64,000 bases of DNA from Pyrenophora tritici-repentis (GCF_003171515.1 NC_089398.1:1922001-1986000); one strand, 5' to 3'. Shown: positions 44,459-57,236, counted from the first letter of the stretch. The notes: generated by a model not told the origin, from the letters alone. Numbers and translations: made by a program.

Positions 44459-46476
44459 TCAAGTGAACCATTTCGAGTACGCCCACCGGATGCGCTCCAC
44501 CACCTTTTGCTGCCTCTGCAGCCCGCTCCGTACATCGACGAGCTCATCAATCTCTACCAGGAAGTCTTGGAATATGCGTCGCGGTAGGATACCGCTCGCT
44601 GCTTGGCGCAAAAGATGCACCTCGCAGAGTAGTAGTCCATGGTCCTTGTACGAAATCTCACCGTCTTCCGTAGGTGTTGCGCCAGTCAGGATACGATCAA
44701 TGTTGCGGAGAATGAGCAGCATGCGACCTTGCCTTGCCCACTGCTGTACGCCTTTGCGACTGCTGAAGACGCCTCGAAGCCATTGGTAGGCGCCGATGCT
44801 TACGAGCACACCGGGTGTGAGACCGATAAAGCCAAAGAGAAGCTCCTGACTCTTGAGGATGCTGTCAATACCGCTCATAGCGACTTCAACGTCGACTTTG
44901 GTCTTCTGAACCTGGATAAGAAGTGCACTGGCCAAGTTGCCCACAATGGCTCCCTTGACCGGGCTCTGGATGTCCTTTTCGTACGATCTCAAGACAGTAG
45001 TCAGATCGCCCTCGCGGACTTTTGCTTTGATATCGGCAATCTGTGTCTCATTCAACGCTGGGCCGTCGGGGTTCTTGATGGCGAAATCCACCACCATGCG
45101 CTCAAGGCTTGCGCGGTCAGACTCCAAGCTGCGTTTGCTCATAATCGACACTTCGCTATCCTCGTTGTGGCGGATGGTTCCAATTATTCTCATCGTAGGT
45201 TCCACCACCCAGTTGGCCCAAAAGTCAATGACAGTCTGCCCGAATTCCCGGATCCATGCTGCAATCTCTTCCTTTCGGTTGACAAAGATGCGCAAAATGG
45301 TGGTTGAAGAGACGAGGAGTGCAGTTGCAGGGAGCCAATAGCGGATGAGACGAGAAGGACGTCCATTCTCCTTGACGGAAGCGTTGAAGTTTGCCGTATA
45401 GCTAGGCAAAGCAGTGTGGAGTAGATATTGAAGACGCTCTGCTACGTCTGCGGGGTTCACTGAGTTTGCGGTTTGTTCGCCAGAAGGTTCATATAGTGAG
45501 TAGAAGTCATCGTCCTGTGTAATGGCTGCAACCGAATCGTCAAACTTATCGACAGAAAGCTCCGCAGCATTCACACTTTGGATGACGGCGTCCATGAGGG
45601 CAATGTTTTTGGACATGACGCTCTTCCACCTTTGTGTGCCAAGTAGCGTGGGTGACTGTGTCCCGTCATCGTGTACACTAGAATTGTTAGTCATCAGTGG
45701 TTTCTTAGACCTACTTGTGACATACCTCTCGTTGCCCAGACCTTCACCTAGCAGCACGCCAAGCGCATTTGCATTGACCAGTCGTATCTTGCGCAGGGCT
45801 GCTCGCTTTCTCCTGCCTTCGTTCCGTACGAGTGCGAGCGGACTTACTACCCTCCGCTGTATATTTGCGATACTCCGCTCTTGCACTGCATCCTTGACTA
45901 GGCCGTAGAACTGGCTCCATCCAACAGCTAGTTGGCCGCCTCTTGAGCGCACATCGTGGTATATCTCCTGCGACCACTTCCACACCCGGACCGGTGATGT
46001 TTGTATCGAATACAATCCGGCAAAATGATACGTGGAGAGAATATCGTCCCAATACCACAAGTCGTCCTCGAGAGGAATCGTCTGTTCCAAGATTGTGTTC
46101 AGAATCTGGCCATAGACCTGTGTCGTCGCCTTGCTGACCAGCAGCCATTCCAACTCGTGCTCATAGCTCGCATCCTCCCAGGTGCTGGCAATGTTGGCGC
46201 GCTGTAGCGTCTCTGATATTCTCGCTACAGGTACAAGACTGTGTTTTGTTGAGGTGGTCGTGGAGAGCGACTTGATGAGGTTCTGTAGATGGGCAATGCG
46301 GGTAGTCTTGGTGGGGTCATGGGCTTCCTCAGCCGTGATGGAGAAGCTTCCGGTTCTCGTCGACGACAGCTGCAGCCGGTCGAGCTGGCTGTCTATGCGG
46401 CGCACTTGGCTATCGCGGGGTCAGCGGTTGTTGTATCAATTGCATGCACTTTTACTTACTCAACCACAAACGACAT
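44459..46476 (-). CDS. NCA2: NCA2, mitochondrial regulator of ATP synthase subunit expression
   Basis: Three exons, 46476..46460, 46409..45726 and 45677..44459, give 639 residues. NCA2 is a mitochondrial membrane protein; in yeast it acts with NCA3 on mitochondrial Atp6/Atp8 expression. The family block is clear: RSYEKDIQSPVKGAIVGNLASALLIQVQKTKVDVEVAMSGIDSILKSQELLFGFIGLTPG, followed by a membrane segment. Another hydrophobic segment (YWLPATALLVSSTTILRIFV) lies near the middle. The first coding exon is 17 nt (MSFVVD). The second intron (45678-45725) is 48 nt, has no stop and is a multiple of three, so the unspliced frame also stays open; its GTATGT, CTAAC and CTAG signals argue that it is removed. 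Confidence 0.93.
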
Positions 46477-47061
46477 GGTCAAGCGCGTCGACGCTCGCGT
46501 GGAGTGTGCGGCGGTATTTTTGGCATGAGATGATCTCGACCGGGATGACGCGCGCCTTCCCGTCGCCGACCTTCACTAGAGCCGTCCCGCGATCAACCGC
46601 CTACAATTTCCATCGACGAACGGTTCTAAATATGTTTCTTCTGTCAGCCGGTGATCAGAGCTCAACTTGTTCACTTTACACGAGATTGAATACGTGAACA
46701 CGGAATGACATCTTTTGCCTACGTTTGTGTCAACCACTATATACACCACTCCAAACACAGCGCAGCCTCGAATGATACCGTAAACGCTTTCCAATGCTAA
46801 TGCGAATGCGGTTCTATGATGACAGGTTAAAAAAAAGAAAACATAAACGGCTGCTTATCTAACATGTGTGTGTGTGTGTGTGTGTATGTGTCAACGGGTC
46901 AACTCAGCCTGTTTGTATCCCCCTATCCCCCACAGTCTAATGCTAAAGCGAACGATGCCTTGATAACCTGGAAACCGGCCCAGGGGCCTCTAAAGAAATG
47001 AAGATGAAGTTGCACTCTCTTGCTAACTTCTGCACAGCAAGTCCTAACAAGCTTGTTCAAC
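46477..47061. promoter_or_regulatory. promoter of NCA2 and 3' flank of the glucosamine-6-phosphate deaminase gene
   Basis: 585 bp, no supported gene. Contains a (TG)n run at about 46865-46884. This is the left border of the GlcNAc catabolic cluster. Confidence 0.4.
46865..46884. repeat. (TG)10 microsatellite
   Basis: About ten TG dinucleotides beyond the 3' end of the glucosamine-6-phosphate deaminase gene. Confidence 0.9.
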
Positions 47062-48367
47062 TCAGCCCACGACGCGAGCGCTCATTCGGACCGAGGGTTG
47101 ATCTGCGATTTCATCCAATTCCACGGAACGCAATGCGCTGACGTCTTCGTCCGACAAGCGAGCGCTCATTGGCTCCAGGACTGGGCTTGCTGAACGAGAA
47201 ACATCGAATTGCGGCACAGTCAACCTGATACCGTTATTCTGGGACTCGGGGGCTAGCAAGGTACCCTCGTCCACGAGCGAGTCACGCTTTCTGGGAAGCT
47301 TCTGGCGCATCCCTAGCTCGTTCCCTACCATTTCGATGCTCTTGAAGTACTATGGCTGTTAGTCTCGGATGTTGGGTACGGGTCATTGATCGAAATACCT
47401 TGACTGTCTTGACCTGCAGTTCCAAGGTGGCGTCTTCGTCGACGACGATCAGGGGGTGCGGGTGCATCTGCAGACAAGAGAGCGTCCACATGTGATTCAC
47501 ACCGCCCTCGATGCAGCGCTGGAGAGCCAATGCTTTGTGTGCGCCGGTGATGATGATGACAACTTCGCGTGCCTGAAACATGTGAGCACCTGCTGTACAC
47601 CCATGGGTGGCTGTGCACTTACGTCGAGTACTGTTTGGACCCCAACCGTCAATGCCATGCGAGGCACTTGGTCCAGGTTATTTCCGAAGAACCTCGAATT
47701 GGCCAGGATCGTATCATATGCAAGCGTCTTTACGCGCGTGCGGGACTTTAAACTGGAGCCTGGCTCGTTGAAGGCAATGTGCCCATCAGGTCCGATGCCG
47801 CCAAGAAAGAGTTCGACGCCACCAGCACGCTGGATCTTGTCTTCATAATCCTGACATTCAGCTTCCAGATCGGGTGCGTTTCCGTTGAGGATGTTGATGT
47901 TGTCTGGCTTCACGTCGACATGGGAGAAGAAGTGCTTGTACATGAAGCTGTGGTAGCTCTCCGGGTGATCACGTGGGATGCCAACATACTCATCCTAGTC
48001 TGGTCAGCCCACTTGCTGTGAAACATTGCAACAGGGGCACAATATCATACCATGTTAAAGGTAATCACATTTCGAAACGAAATTTCGCCAGCCTTGTGGC
48101 GTTGAACGAGATGTTCGTAGATCAGTACGGGACTGCTTCCCGTTGGCAAGCCGAGAACAAAGGGTCTCTCCTCAGTAGGGTTGAAGGTCTTGATGCGCTC
48201 TATGCTGAGGCGTTAGCTGACTATGCAAGGACGCAAGGTAGAACGAGGCTGACCAATAACATAGTCTGCAATATATTTGGATGCCGCTTGCGGATCGTCT
48301 CTGATGATTAGCCGCCTGGATGCGGTAAGCCAAGTTTCAGACGTTGATGGACTGCATTTTCGTACAT
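47062..48367 (-). CDS. nagB: glucosamine-6-phosphate deaminase (DAM1/NagB)
   Basis: Six exons: 48367..48366, 48315..48254, 48199..48051, 47994..47623, 47572..47399 and 47349..47062, giving 348 residues. It converts glucosamine-6-phosphate to fructose-6-phosphate and ammonia, the last step of GlcNAc breakdown. Marks: [51 protein letters not shown] (catalytic Asp in MDEYVG), [18 protein letters not shown] and [27 protein letters not shown]-terminal extension of about 80 residues, common in fungi, follows the catalytic core. The start codon appears split by an intron: AT at 48366-48367 and G at 48315; there is no in-frame ATG just before RLIIRDD otherwise. It is divergent from the transporter gene of the cluster. 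Confidence 0.93.
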
Positions 48368-49704
48368 GATGTGTGCTGGTGTTGTGTTACTTGAGGATTG
48401 TGTACTGGTGTGTCACTTGCAGAGCGTTTGGATGAGGGGAATATGGGGCGAGTTTTGCAGCGGCTCCCGAACGATTTCTATCACAGCATCGGGAGATTCA
48501 CACCACCGCGTCACTGCCGGTCAAGGTGTGATTGCAGGTTCCCTTTGTCAGAAATTGACTTGCAAGCGGCCAAAGTTGCCGGATTGGAAACGATTTCTGA
48601 TCACCTCGGTGGGGTAGAGGCCTTCTCGTCCAGCACATGGCAGCACGTTGCGTTCGGGGTGCGTCATACGATGGACGGCCAGGCAGTGTTACACCGTGCC
48701 TATCTGCGGAAGAGGCCGAGGAGAAGGCATCGTGGCATGGCCATGTAACGCGAGCATGCGTGACGTCCATCCCTTCCAAAAACTCACGATAGATAGCAAT
48801 GGGTTCTATCGGACATGGCTCCGATGCTAAGCCGCAGTGGTAGATAGTGAAGTGTTGATAAGGCCGCGAGCTGGTGGAGCATGTGGGCGTGACGATGTTA
48901 CATGTGTGGCGGGGGAGAGCGTTGCAACCAGGACATCAACAGCCGCTCCCGTATGCATATGTGTGGCCGCATCGGATGCGGTCTAGTTGATCTTTCGCGG
49001 GCCCTTTGGTCTAGCATCGTCCAGTCGTCAGTGTCGCGATTCAGTACCCAAGCGTGTGGGAATAGGATCCATGCACGGCCGATAAGCAGGGCTCCGTCGC
49101 CCCGCCCAGTCCACCCCAACGCTCGATATGCGTCCCGAGAACCGATTACGTCCCCAGTCGGTCAGCTGTAGCGGGCGCTGGCCTGCTGTCACCCTGGCCT
49201 CTTGGTACAGTAAGGCCTACTTACAGGCTGCAGCTCGGGGCTGGGGGGTCGCGCAGACACGGCTCATGGTTGGCGTTTGACCACCACCAATACTAACGCC
49301 TTGCACACGACCGCTCCCATTTGGGGGCGTGTATCTTATCCTCACCAAGGCAAAGGGTTGTCGCGTGCTATTGCCTGGCTCGTCTACCCCGATGCAGGTA
49401 GGCTGTGGAGATTTGGCTGTGAATGGGCCGTGTCAAACCCTAGCTGACAGATGCTTAAAACGAGCTGCCCCTCGCTTTTACCACGCACCACCACTTTAAT
49501 TATAGCCCGCGGTTAGAGGCCTGGGCTTTGAGCATTTCGTATCTTTATTGCGCCCTGCCCTTGACGCCTTTCCGCGACGTCTTTTGAGTAACTGACCGCC
49601 TTGGTCCGTCGCAAGGCCCAATTTCGGCACCCTCCTTTAGACTCGCCGACACCAGCCTACTGAGCACTACACCCAACCTTGACTATTCCATTGCGTCCAC
49701 CACC
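48368..49704. promoter_or_regulatory. divergent promoter region between nagB and the NGT1-type transporter
   Basis: 1.34 kb between two divergent genes of the GlcNAc cluster, so likely a shared inducible control region. C-rich leader sequence precedes the transporter start. No gene was seen. Binding sites for the NDT80-type regulator encoded at 57714-59367 would be expected here, but I cannot pick one out with confidence. Confidence 0.5.
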
Positions 49705-51330
49705 ATGGCCACGAGCGAAAAAGACGCGCTTCCGCACGCCGTCAGCTCACCCGAGCATTCGCTGACGGACAGCAACACGCTCGATCTCCCAAAGTCATGG
49801 ATGTACCGGCGCATCACCGTCGCCGGCTTCAAGCTGCCATGGTTTGCCTCGCCACCCATTCAGCTCGTCATCGTCTCCTTCGTCTGCTTCATGTGCCCAG
49901 GCATGTTCAACGCTCTGAACGGCATGGGCGGCGGAGGCCAGCTTGACCCGACCGCCAACAACCGGGCCAACACGGCTTTGTACTCGACTTTTGCTGTTGT
50001 CGGTTTCTTCGCAGGAACCTTTACCAACAAGCTCGGAATCCGCACTGCTTTGTCTTTTGGCGGTGTTGGCTACTCCGTATATGTGGCTTCTTATCTCTGC
50101 TACAACCACACCCAGAACCTAGGATTTACTACTTTTGCCGGTGCATTGCTCGGTGTGTGCGCTGGTCTGCTCTGGTGTGCCCAGGGAGCCATTATGATGT
50201 CCTATCCTCCAGAGGCTTCAAAGGGTCGCTACATTTCGTGGTTTTGGATGATCTTCAATCTGGGTGCCGTTATTGGCAGCTTGGTATGTGACCCCTTGTG
50301 CAACACGGACTCTTGTTTTATTTTCCCGTTGCTGACCTGTTCTAGATTCCGCTAGGCCAGAACATTCACACTAAGACTGCCGGTACCGTCAACGACGGTA
50401 CTTACGTAGGCTTCCTTGTTCTGACCATCATCGGCGCCGCCCTCGCCTGGATCATGGTTGACGCCAAAGATGTCATCCGTGCTGATGGGTCAAAGGTCAT
50501 CGTGATGAAGCACCCCTCGTGGAAGTCGGAGATTGTTGGTCTCTGGCAGACCTTCTTCACCGACGCGTACATCATCTTGTTGTTTCCCATGTTTTTGGCC
50601 TCCAACTGGTTCTACACGTACCACTTCACCGAGATCAACGCTGCGTACTTTAATGTCCGCACGCGAGCCCTCAATGGCGTTGTCTACTACATCATGCAAA
50701 TTGTTGGCGCTTACATCTTTGGTTATGCCCTTGACATCAAGGGCGTCCGCCGAACCACGCGTGCCAAGATGGCATGGGGTGCGCTCTTCGGGACCATTAT
50801 GATCATCTGGGGGTTCGGCTACATGTTCCAGAAGACATACGACCGTGCCTGGGCCGAAAACGAGAACAACGAGAAGAAGGATTGGTCTGACCCCGGTTAC
50901 GCTGGTCCTTTTGTTCTCTACATGTTCTACGGATTCTCCGATGCCGCTTGGCAAACCTCGGTCTACTGGTATGTTTGAAGCAAATTACTCGATACGGTTG
51001 TTGCTAACACAGAACAGGTTCATGGGTGCTTTGACCAACAACAGCCGAAAGCTCGCAAACTTTGCTGGCTTCTACAAGGGAATCCAGTCTGCCGGTGGCG
51101 CTATTACCTGGCGTTTGGATGATATTAAAATCAGCTACATGACCATGTTCGCGACCAACTGGGGGCTTCTTGCGGGAAGCTTGATCATCGCCCTTCCCGT
51201 TATTCTCTGGAAAGTCGAGGATACTGTTGCCGTCGAGAAGGATCTTGAGTTCACAGACGAGTCGCTTGCGGATGTGACTCCAAAGGCTCACATACGTAAT
51301 CATTCGAATGACACGGCGGAAAAGGTATAA
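49705..51330 (+). CDS. ngt1: UNC-93-like major facilitator transporter, probable GlcNAc transporter (NGT1-like)
   Basis: Three exons, 49705..50283, 50346..50968 and 51018..51330, give 504 residues with about 11-12 hydrophobic segments, for example IQLVIVSFVCFMCPGMFNAL, ALYSTFAVVGFFAGTF, LGVCAGLLWCAQGAIMMSY and NWGLLAGSLIIALPVILW. The start of the membrane domain (CFMCPGMFNALNGMGGGGQ) and LLWCAQGAIMMSYP..SKGRYISWFW are typical of the fungal UNC-93-like family, to which the GlcNAc transporters NGT1 of Candida and Trichoderma are, to my knowledge, related. Position between GlcN-6-P deaminase and a hexokinase-like gene makes GlcNAc the most likely substrate. The second intron joins TSVYW-FMGALTN in phase. 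Confidence 0.85.
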
Positions 51331-52994
51331 TCCATACCAGAGAATTTTACGATTGGGATACAAGGGTCAAGGTTGGGGGTGTTCGGTGCTTCTTTATGAT
51401 ACCTCGATTGGAGTTGCATGGCGTGATTTCACTGTACATGGCTTGGCAGAGTTATGATTCTTGTTGCTGGTAACTCTAGCTTTAGTGCCATTCACAAGTC
51501 TCTGCATGATAGCACATTTACTGTGGGCATAGCATTGGAAGGCAAAATGCGCGCGGTCGACACGGACAGATCCTGAATAGTATAATTTACCAATCTTTTC
51601 AACTTGCTTTTTGTAAATGTGTGTCGATCACTAGATATGCGTACATGTTGCATAGAATGGAGCACTCATCTCGGCGACCAACAACATGCAATCATCTCTC
51701 TAGTGGCAAACCCTAACGTTAGTGGTCAGTTCAAAGGCGGTCAGCATCTGACTGCCTTATCAGACTCAGGATATAGCGGCACAAATCTGCACCTCAAGAG
51801 CTAGAGGTCCGAGGGTCACACCCCAGATATCTGTATTCAAGCACCAGGCCACCTATGGCCACCTCCAGACTGCAAGGTCGCACCATGTCGTGTAATTATA
51901 ATGAGCCATGTTGGATCAGACACATGAGCATTGCCACGCACAGGCCACCTGAAGACATCTTTTACTCGTTCTCGGCCGCCATGTCTAACCGCGGTACTAA
52001 GTACCGAACAACTACTTGCGGCAAAGGCGTCCCATCTGGCTCCACGAGGGTGGGCACACCATTGTAGTACAGCGGGGTATGTGTTGTTAGGCAATTTCCC
52101 GAGATGCTCCAGTGGCCGTTGCGCAAGTAGCTCGAGACGCTTGGTCAGCACTAAGCCAAACTTCCTTCTTAAGATGTCATGGTATACCACGTGTATAGCA
52201 CCAGTGACGTCGGAAAGCGGTTCGGGGCGGCGCAGAGTTGGTGGTACTGAGTGCTAAATATAGACGGCGATCTGAGCACGTGCTCGTCCCCACTCGACAT
52301 AATCTTCGTGTCGTCTCGTCTTCCACGACGGCTGGTTACACGCAAACATAAAGGTCGTTGTGAGTGTGCAATGATCGCCACTGTCGCATGAAGGCTGCAA
52401 TCTGGATGAGGCACGCAGCGCCATAGCCGTCGACCAGAGTCCTATCGCCTACGCGTACGGCTAGATTTGCGGTCCCAATGCAGGCTAGCGGGCCTCGCCG
52501 ACTGTAACGGTAGCAATGGCCGTAAGGAGGAGACTTCCTACGAAACCCCACCAACGCTCGCCATGACAGCAACGCCAAAACTCGCCTGTCCATCGAGCGT
52601 GCCTGGCGCCAGCGAAACGCCGTCCTGCTCCCGGACACTACACCTGGCGTCTACGGCTAAACCTCTCCCTTGACCCTCCCACCCTTACCTGCCTCTTCTG
52701 CCGTCTCCAAGCCGCGGCCTCCTACGCCAGTCGCGGAGCAGTCTCTTCCTGCGTCCTCTAGCGGATACGACGTCTTTAATCTTCTGACAAGCCCGTACAA
52801 CCATGCTTGAGAGCTTTTGCGACATCGCTTTGCTAATGTCACTGGCCCACATCTTGTCTCCGTGCATTACCAGATCCGCTGGCTTCCAACACAACCTTGC
52901 TGATTAATGCTTGTTTGATATAACGCCGACAAACTACTTTTCCTTTCGCTCTGGCCGACTTCGTCGTCATCTTTCACCCAGCGAGTGTGTTTTG
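51331..52994. promoter_or_regulatory. 1.66-kb intergenic region before the hexokinase-like gene
   Basis: Holds the transporter 3' UTR and the hexokinase-like promoter. Short ORFs on both strands between 51840 and 52900 show no family content. C/T-rich sequence from 52650 to 52980 probably marks the leader. Confidence 0.4.
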
Positions 52995-54763
52995 ATGCCA
53001 TTTCTGATGCCCAGACGCCTCAAAACTCGCCGCGCCGCTCTTGCCACGGACTCACACGGCTCCCGTGACGCCTGCCTAACAACAACCGGCGACTCCAAAA
53101 ATTGCACATACAAACAGCTCATGATTGACTTTTGGCAAGGACTCCTTGCTGCTCTGGAAAGAATCACCATGTTGCCATCGATGCTGCACTCGGTGCTTCC
53201 CAAACTTACCCCACGGAAACGCACACGAGATGCAGTCCGCACATATGACCGGACCATGGACGACCTCTTGCGCGAAATCCAGCGACTGCTAGAAGAACCA
53301 CTGGAAGCTTCAAAACTCCTGGACATGTCCGCAAAGTTGCAGGCACAATTCGCCCCAAAATTGCAAGCCAGCGACATTTGTATGCTGCCGTCTTACAACC
53401 ACAAGCTGCCTTCTGGATGTGAGAAAGGTACCTACCTGGCTCTCGATGTCGGCGGTTCCACGTTCCGCATTGCGCTTGTGGAGTTGAACGGAAGACAGCC
53501 CGGTGCTAAGAACATGCGCATCATTGTCATGAAGAGCTACAAGATTGATGAAACTGTTCGGCAACGACGTGGAAACGATTTCTTCGAATGGATGGCCGAA
53601 AAGATACAGCACGCCCTCGCAGATCCGCAATTGCAGAGCTCAACCAGCACTCGGAGTTTTCCCATGGGCTTGGCGTGGTCATTTCCTGTACAGTAAGTGT
53701 CATGTTCATGTTTCTATTACACGACTGACTGTTTCTAGACAAACATCCAGCCGCAGTGCCAACTTGCTAGACATGGGCAAGGGGTTTCGCGCAACTGAGG
53801 GGTTGCTGGGCCAAGATCTAAGTGAGTTGATCATGGCGCCATGCAGAAAGAGGGTACGTTTTGTTAGTGTCTGTAAAACACTAGACATGCACTAACATGT
53901 CACAGAACCTCCCCGTACACATGGATTCCATCGTCAACGACTCGTCTGCGACTTTATTATCACGTGCCTACGAAGACCCATCAACACGCTTCGCAGTCAT
54001 CCTAGGAACAGGCTTCAACATCTCCGTGCATTTACCCGTATCATCACTCGCAAGTACAAAGTACCAAGGCTACCCCCAGCAATGGCTAGACGAAGCCACC
54101 CACGTGCTCGTCAACACCGAGTGCAGCATGTTTGGCAAAGACATCTTCCCCACGACTCGATGGGACGAACAGCTAAACAACGCGCATCTCCGCCCGGACT
54201 TCCAGCCCTTTGAGCACATGATCAGCGGCCGCTACATGGGAGAAATCGTGCGCTTAATCATCGTCGAAGCCGTCCGAACAGCCGGCTTGTTCAGCGGCGA
54301 GGTTCCCGACCAACTAGCCGAACCTTATACCCTGGACACCGGCACCATCGCCGCCATGGAAATGGATAATTCCAAATACCTAGCCAACGCCACGGCTCTT
54401 TTTCAATCCAAACATGCTCTCAGCAAACCGCCGACATACAACGACATTCAGTTTGTCCGCCAGGTCTCGCAGCTCGTCTCGCACCGTGCAGCCGCCTTTC
54501 TCGCTACAGGCATCCATGCGTTATGGGCTCTTCGAACGAAATCCGAAGGTCTGACCCCCGCGTCCGCTGGTCGGATGAGCATCGGATGCAACGGGTCAGT
54601 TATTGAGAAATATCCTTTTTTCCGCGAATTATGCCAGTCGCATCTTCACGAACTGACGGCTGCTTCCGGGGCGGATTCAAAGACGATTTCTCTGGAAATT
54701 GCGGTTGAATCGGCGATTTATGGGGCGGCGGTTGCTGTGTGCTGTCTAGAGGGGCAGTCATAG
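52995..54763 (+). CDS. hxk3: atypical hexokinase, probable N-acetylglucosamine kinase (HXK3-like)
   Basis: Three exons, 52995..53692, 53739..53853 and 53906..54763, give 556 residues. The hexokinase fold is recognisable: phosphate-1 motif LALDVGGSTFRIALVEL (usual form has GGTNFR), FPMGLAWSFPVQ, the catalytic Asp region VNDSSATLLSRAY (usual NDTVGTL), GTGFNISVHLPV, VNTECSMFG, FEHMISGRYMGEIVRLI and the adenosine-site IGCNGSVIEKYPFF. Divergence from glycolytic hexokinases, plus cluster position, points to a GlcNAc kinase like Candida Hxk1 or Trichoderma HXK3; the related Aspergillus HxkC/XprF and HxkD are regulatory, so a non-catalytic role is possible. The start is uncertain: Met at 52995, 53007 or 53121 (MIDFWQG) could be used. 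Confidence 0.87.
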
Positions 54764-54920
54764 AAATGGTGTTGTTCTTTTTCTTCTTTCTTCGACGAAT
54801 AACCCCCACAATTTTTTCTTGGTTTGGTTTTTTTGTATATATGCATTAGCGAAGTTTTCCGCGGTTCAACTTTAGATACATGAGAGATGGCGGTATGCAT
54901 ATGGGGGAAACTTCCTCCTT

Positions 54921-54921
<1 letters not shown>

Positions 54922-54962
<41 letters not shown>
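54922..54962. repeat. (CA)20 microsatellite
   Basis: About 20 uninterrupted CA dinucleotides roughly 160 nt after the stop codon of the hexokinase-like gene. Confidence 0.95.
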
Positions 54963-54964
<2 letters not shown>

Positions 54965-54995
54965 TTTCCGCATGAATAATAAGAAAACCATCACG

Positions 54996-55036
54996 ATCCA
55001 TCCATCCATCCATCCATCCATTCATTCATTCATTCA
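54996..55036. repeat. ATCC and TTCA tetranucleotide runs
   Basis: Six ATCC units followed directly by four TTCA units. Confidence 0.9.
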
Positions 55037-55238
55037 TCCATGTTCACCGTGCAATCAAAACCCCCACGTTTCATCCCTCAAACACAGTAACGCTAGCACG
55101 CTAACATACGCGGAAAATTCCTTGATACAACAACGATGGCAAACGCCGAGAAGAAACAAGCACCAAACACTACACTCATTGGTAACACGATGATGAAACT
55201 GTAGTACCTACCTACCTGCCTACCCTACCTGCCATCCC

Positions 55239-55271
55239 GCCTCGCTTCGCCTCGCCTCGCCTCGCCTCGCC
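55239..55271. repeat. CTCGC pentanucleotide array
   Basis: Roughly six CTCGC units, the first pair separated by a variant CTTCGC unit. Confidence 0.9.
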
Positions 55272-57189
55272 TTCTCCGTCTAGTCTCCAAATCTCTCCAA
55301 GTTTCTTAGGTACCTCCAAATACCAAGACTTTTGGGGTGGCGTGTTACAGTAGCGAGCGAGCAAGTGGGAGGTAGACTAGGCTAGACTAGGCTGGATTGG
55401 GTGGGTGAGAGGGGGGTGGTATTCCGTGTTGCTCCGTGTTAGCTTGGATTAAGGTGCTTACTGTATGTAGCGTAGGTGGATAGTGTGGGTAGTGTAGGTG
55501 GATACTTGGCTAAAGGGATGCTGATTACGTGCGGCTAAGGTTACAGCTAGGCTATGTGAGTAGGATGTAGAGAGTAGGGGAGGTAGATGGCGATGGTGAT
55601 GGTGATGCAGGTACCGAGGCGAGGGAAAGTGATAGTTGGTGGTTGGTGGTAGTTTCTATCTAGCTAATCAGACTATGTGGTGTATTGATATTATATCCCG
55701 CAGTAGTCCTGGGCTGGATTTATCTTGGTTAATCTCGATCTAAATAGTGTTTTTGTTGTAGCTAGGTAGGTAGGTAGGTGGATTATAAAGAATAACAAAA
55801 GGTGTATTACGTGGATTATTCTGTCGTCCGTTTAGTTTTACGTTACTATGACTTGTCTAAACTGTGTATCTTCTCTTTCACAACATGCATTTACTCCTAG
55901 ATCATGAACCCTAACTCGTGAAGACCGGTATACCGCCCCCATCTAACCAGCAAATCCTCTCTCTTTCCCTTTTTCCTGCTTACCGCCGTTCATCGACAAA
56001 CATGGAAAATCATCTCGTCCATCATCACACAACGGCAACGCACACGATGCAATGCTACTGTAACATGTCACCACCACCACCACGACCGAACATCTAGATC
56101 ACCACCGCCGCCGCCGCCGAAGCCGCCGAGCAATTAGATCAGCGGTACTTGGTCCCAGACCCCGACCCCTGACGCGTGATAAAATGCTGTCAATTTAACC
56201 ACTAAACAGGTAAACTACCACATGCACATGCACATTACCAACAGCAGCAAAACCGAATGTAACACCACGCACGATCAGCACCACAGCCGACTCAATACAG
56301 CTCGATACACCGAAAGAAATGCGGGGAAAAACGATACGTAAGAAGTGGGTGTGGTTGTTGTGCTTACGACCGAATGGACACCGAAGCCAAACCAAATCAA
56401 ACCAAACCGAAAGCGAAAGAGGAATTAACAGAAGAATACTTATGCGGCATCTTACTTGTTCTTTGTAAAAAAGAAAGAAGGAAAATGTTCACATTAATAT
56501 AAAGATGCAGTATTAGGGGAGTTTACAATCGTCTGAGTACCATAGAAGGAGAGAGAGAGGACAAGGAAGCAATGGGTAGTACTTATCAACTTGACATCGA
56601 CTATAGACTACGGACCACGTAACCCTGTAACCATAACCATACTCAAGCCAACCATTAGGTGACAAACGGACACGGACAAAAAGGTAGGACGCATAAAAGG
56701 CAGATGGATAGACTACGTAAAACAAGACGACACGAGACAACCAGACGCATGTCAGCGTCAACTAACTAGGCCTTGCAACCTCACAAACAACCCACGGACA
56801 AACAGACAAACAAACAAACGAGCGAGATTGTGATGCCCAAGACTAGTTATCAACGTAATTTCATATATACTGGACGTGAGATGCGAACATGGAAACCTTA
56901 AACTGTGCATAAAAGCATGAGTACTGACTGCCACTACCACAATCAACGCCAAACTCCAGTCCCAAAAATAAAAACGTGGTATAATTGTAAAATCTAGCTT
57001 TTCCTTCGCCTTCAAGACCCGTATACGTATGAAAGTGGAAAAGATAAAAAGGAAATATCATCCCATTCGTTGAAAACGCTCTTGCAGTTACCGAAGTGAA
57101 CCGAACCGAACCGTACCGAAGCCAACCCAACTGATCGACACATCACCTATTCCCGTTCTCATTGCCGTAACGTAACCTTGCCTCCTTTG

Positions 57190-57223
57190 TTAATCTTAAT
57201 CTTAATCTTAATCTTAATCTTAT
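57190..57223. repeat. TTAATC hexanucleotide array
   Basis: Five full TTAATC units plus a partial one. It does not match the usual fungal telomere repeat TTAGGG. Confidence 0.9.
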
Positions 57224-57236
57224 TGCTGACTGGACT

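Noticed and set aside
44463..45341. Plus-strand open frames of 108-222 codons over the NCA2 gene
   Set aside because: They are antisense shadows of NCA2, whose minus-strand protein shows the conserved family block.
51837..52638. Minus-strand open frames of 100-117 codons between the transporter and hexokinase-like genes
   Set aside because: No motif, signal peptide or consistent exon structure; considered as a possible missing deacetylase but no metal-binding or amidohydrolase motif appears.
57190..57223. TTAATC array considered as an interstitial telomere or centromere signal
   Set aside because: The unit does not match TTAGGG, only about five copies are present, and normal genes lie on both sides.
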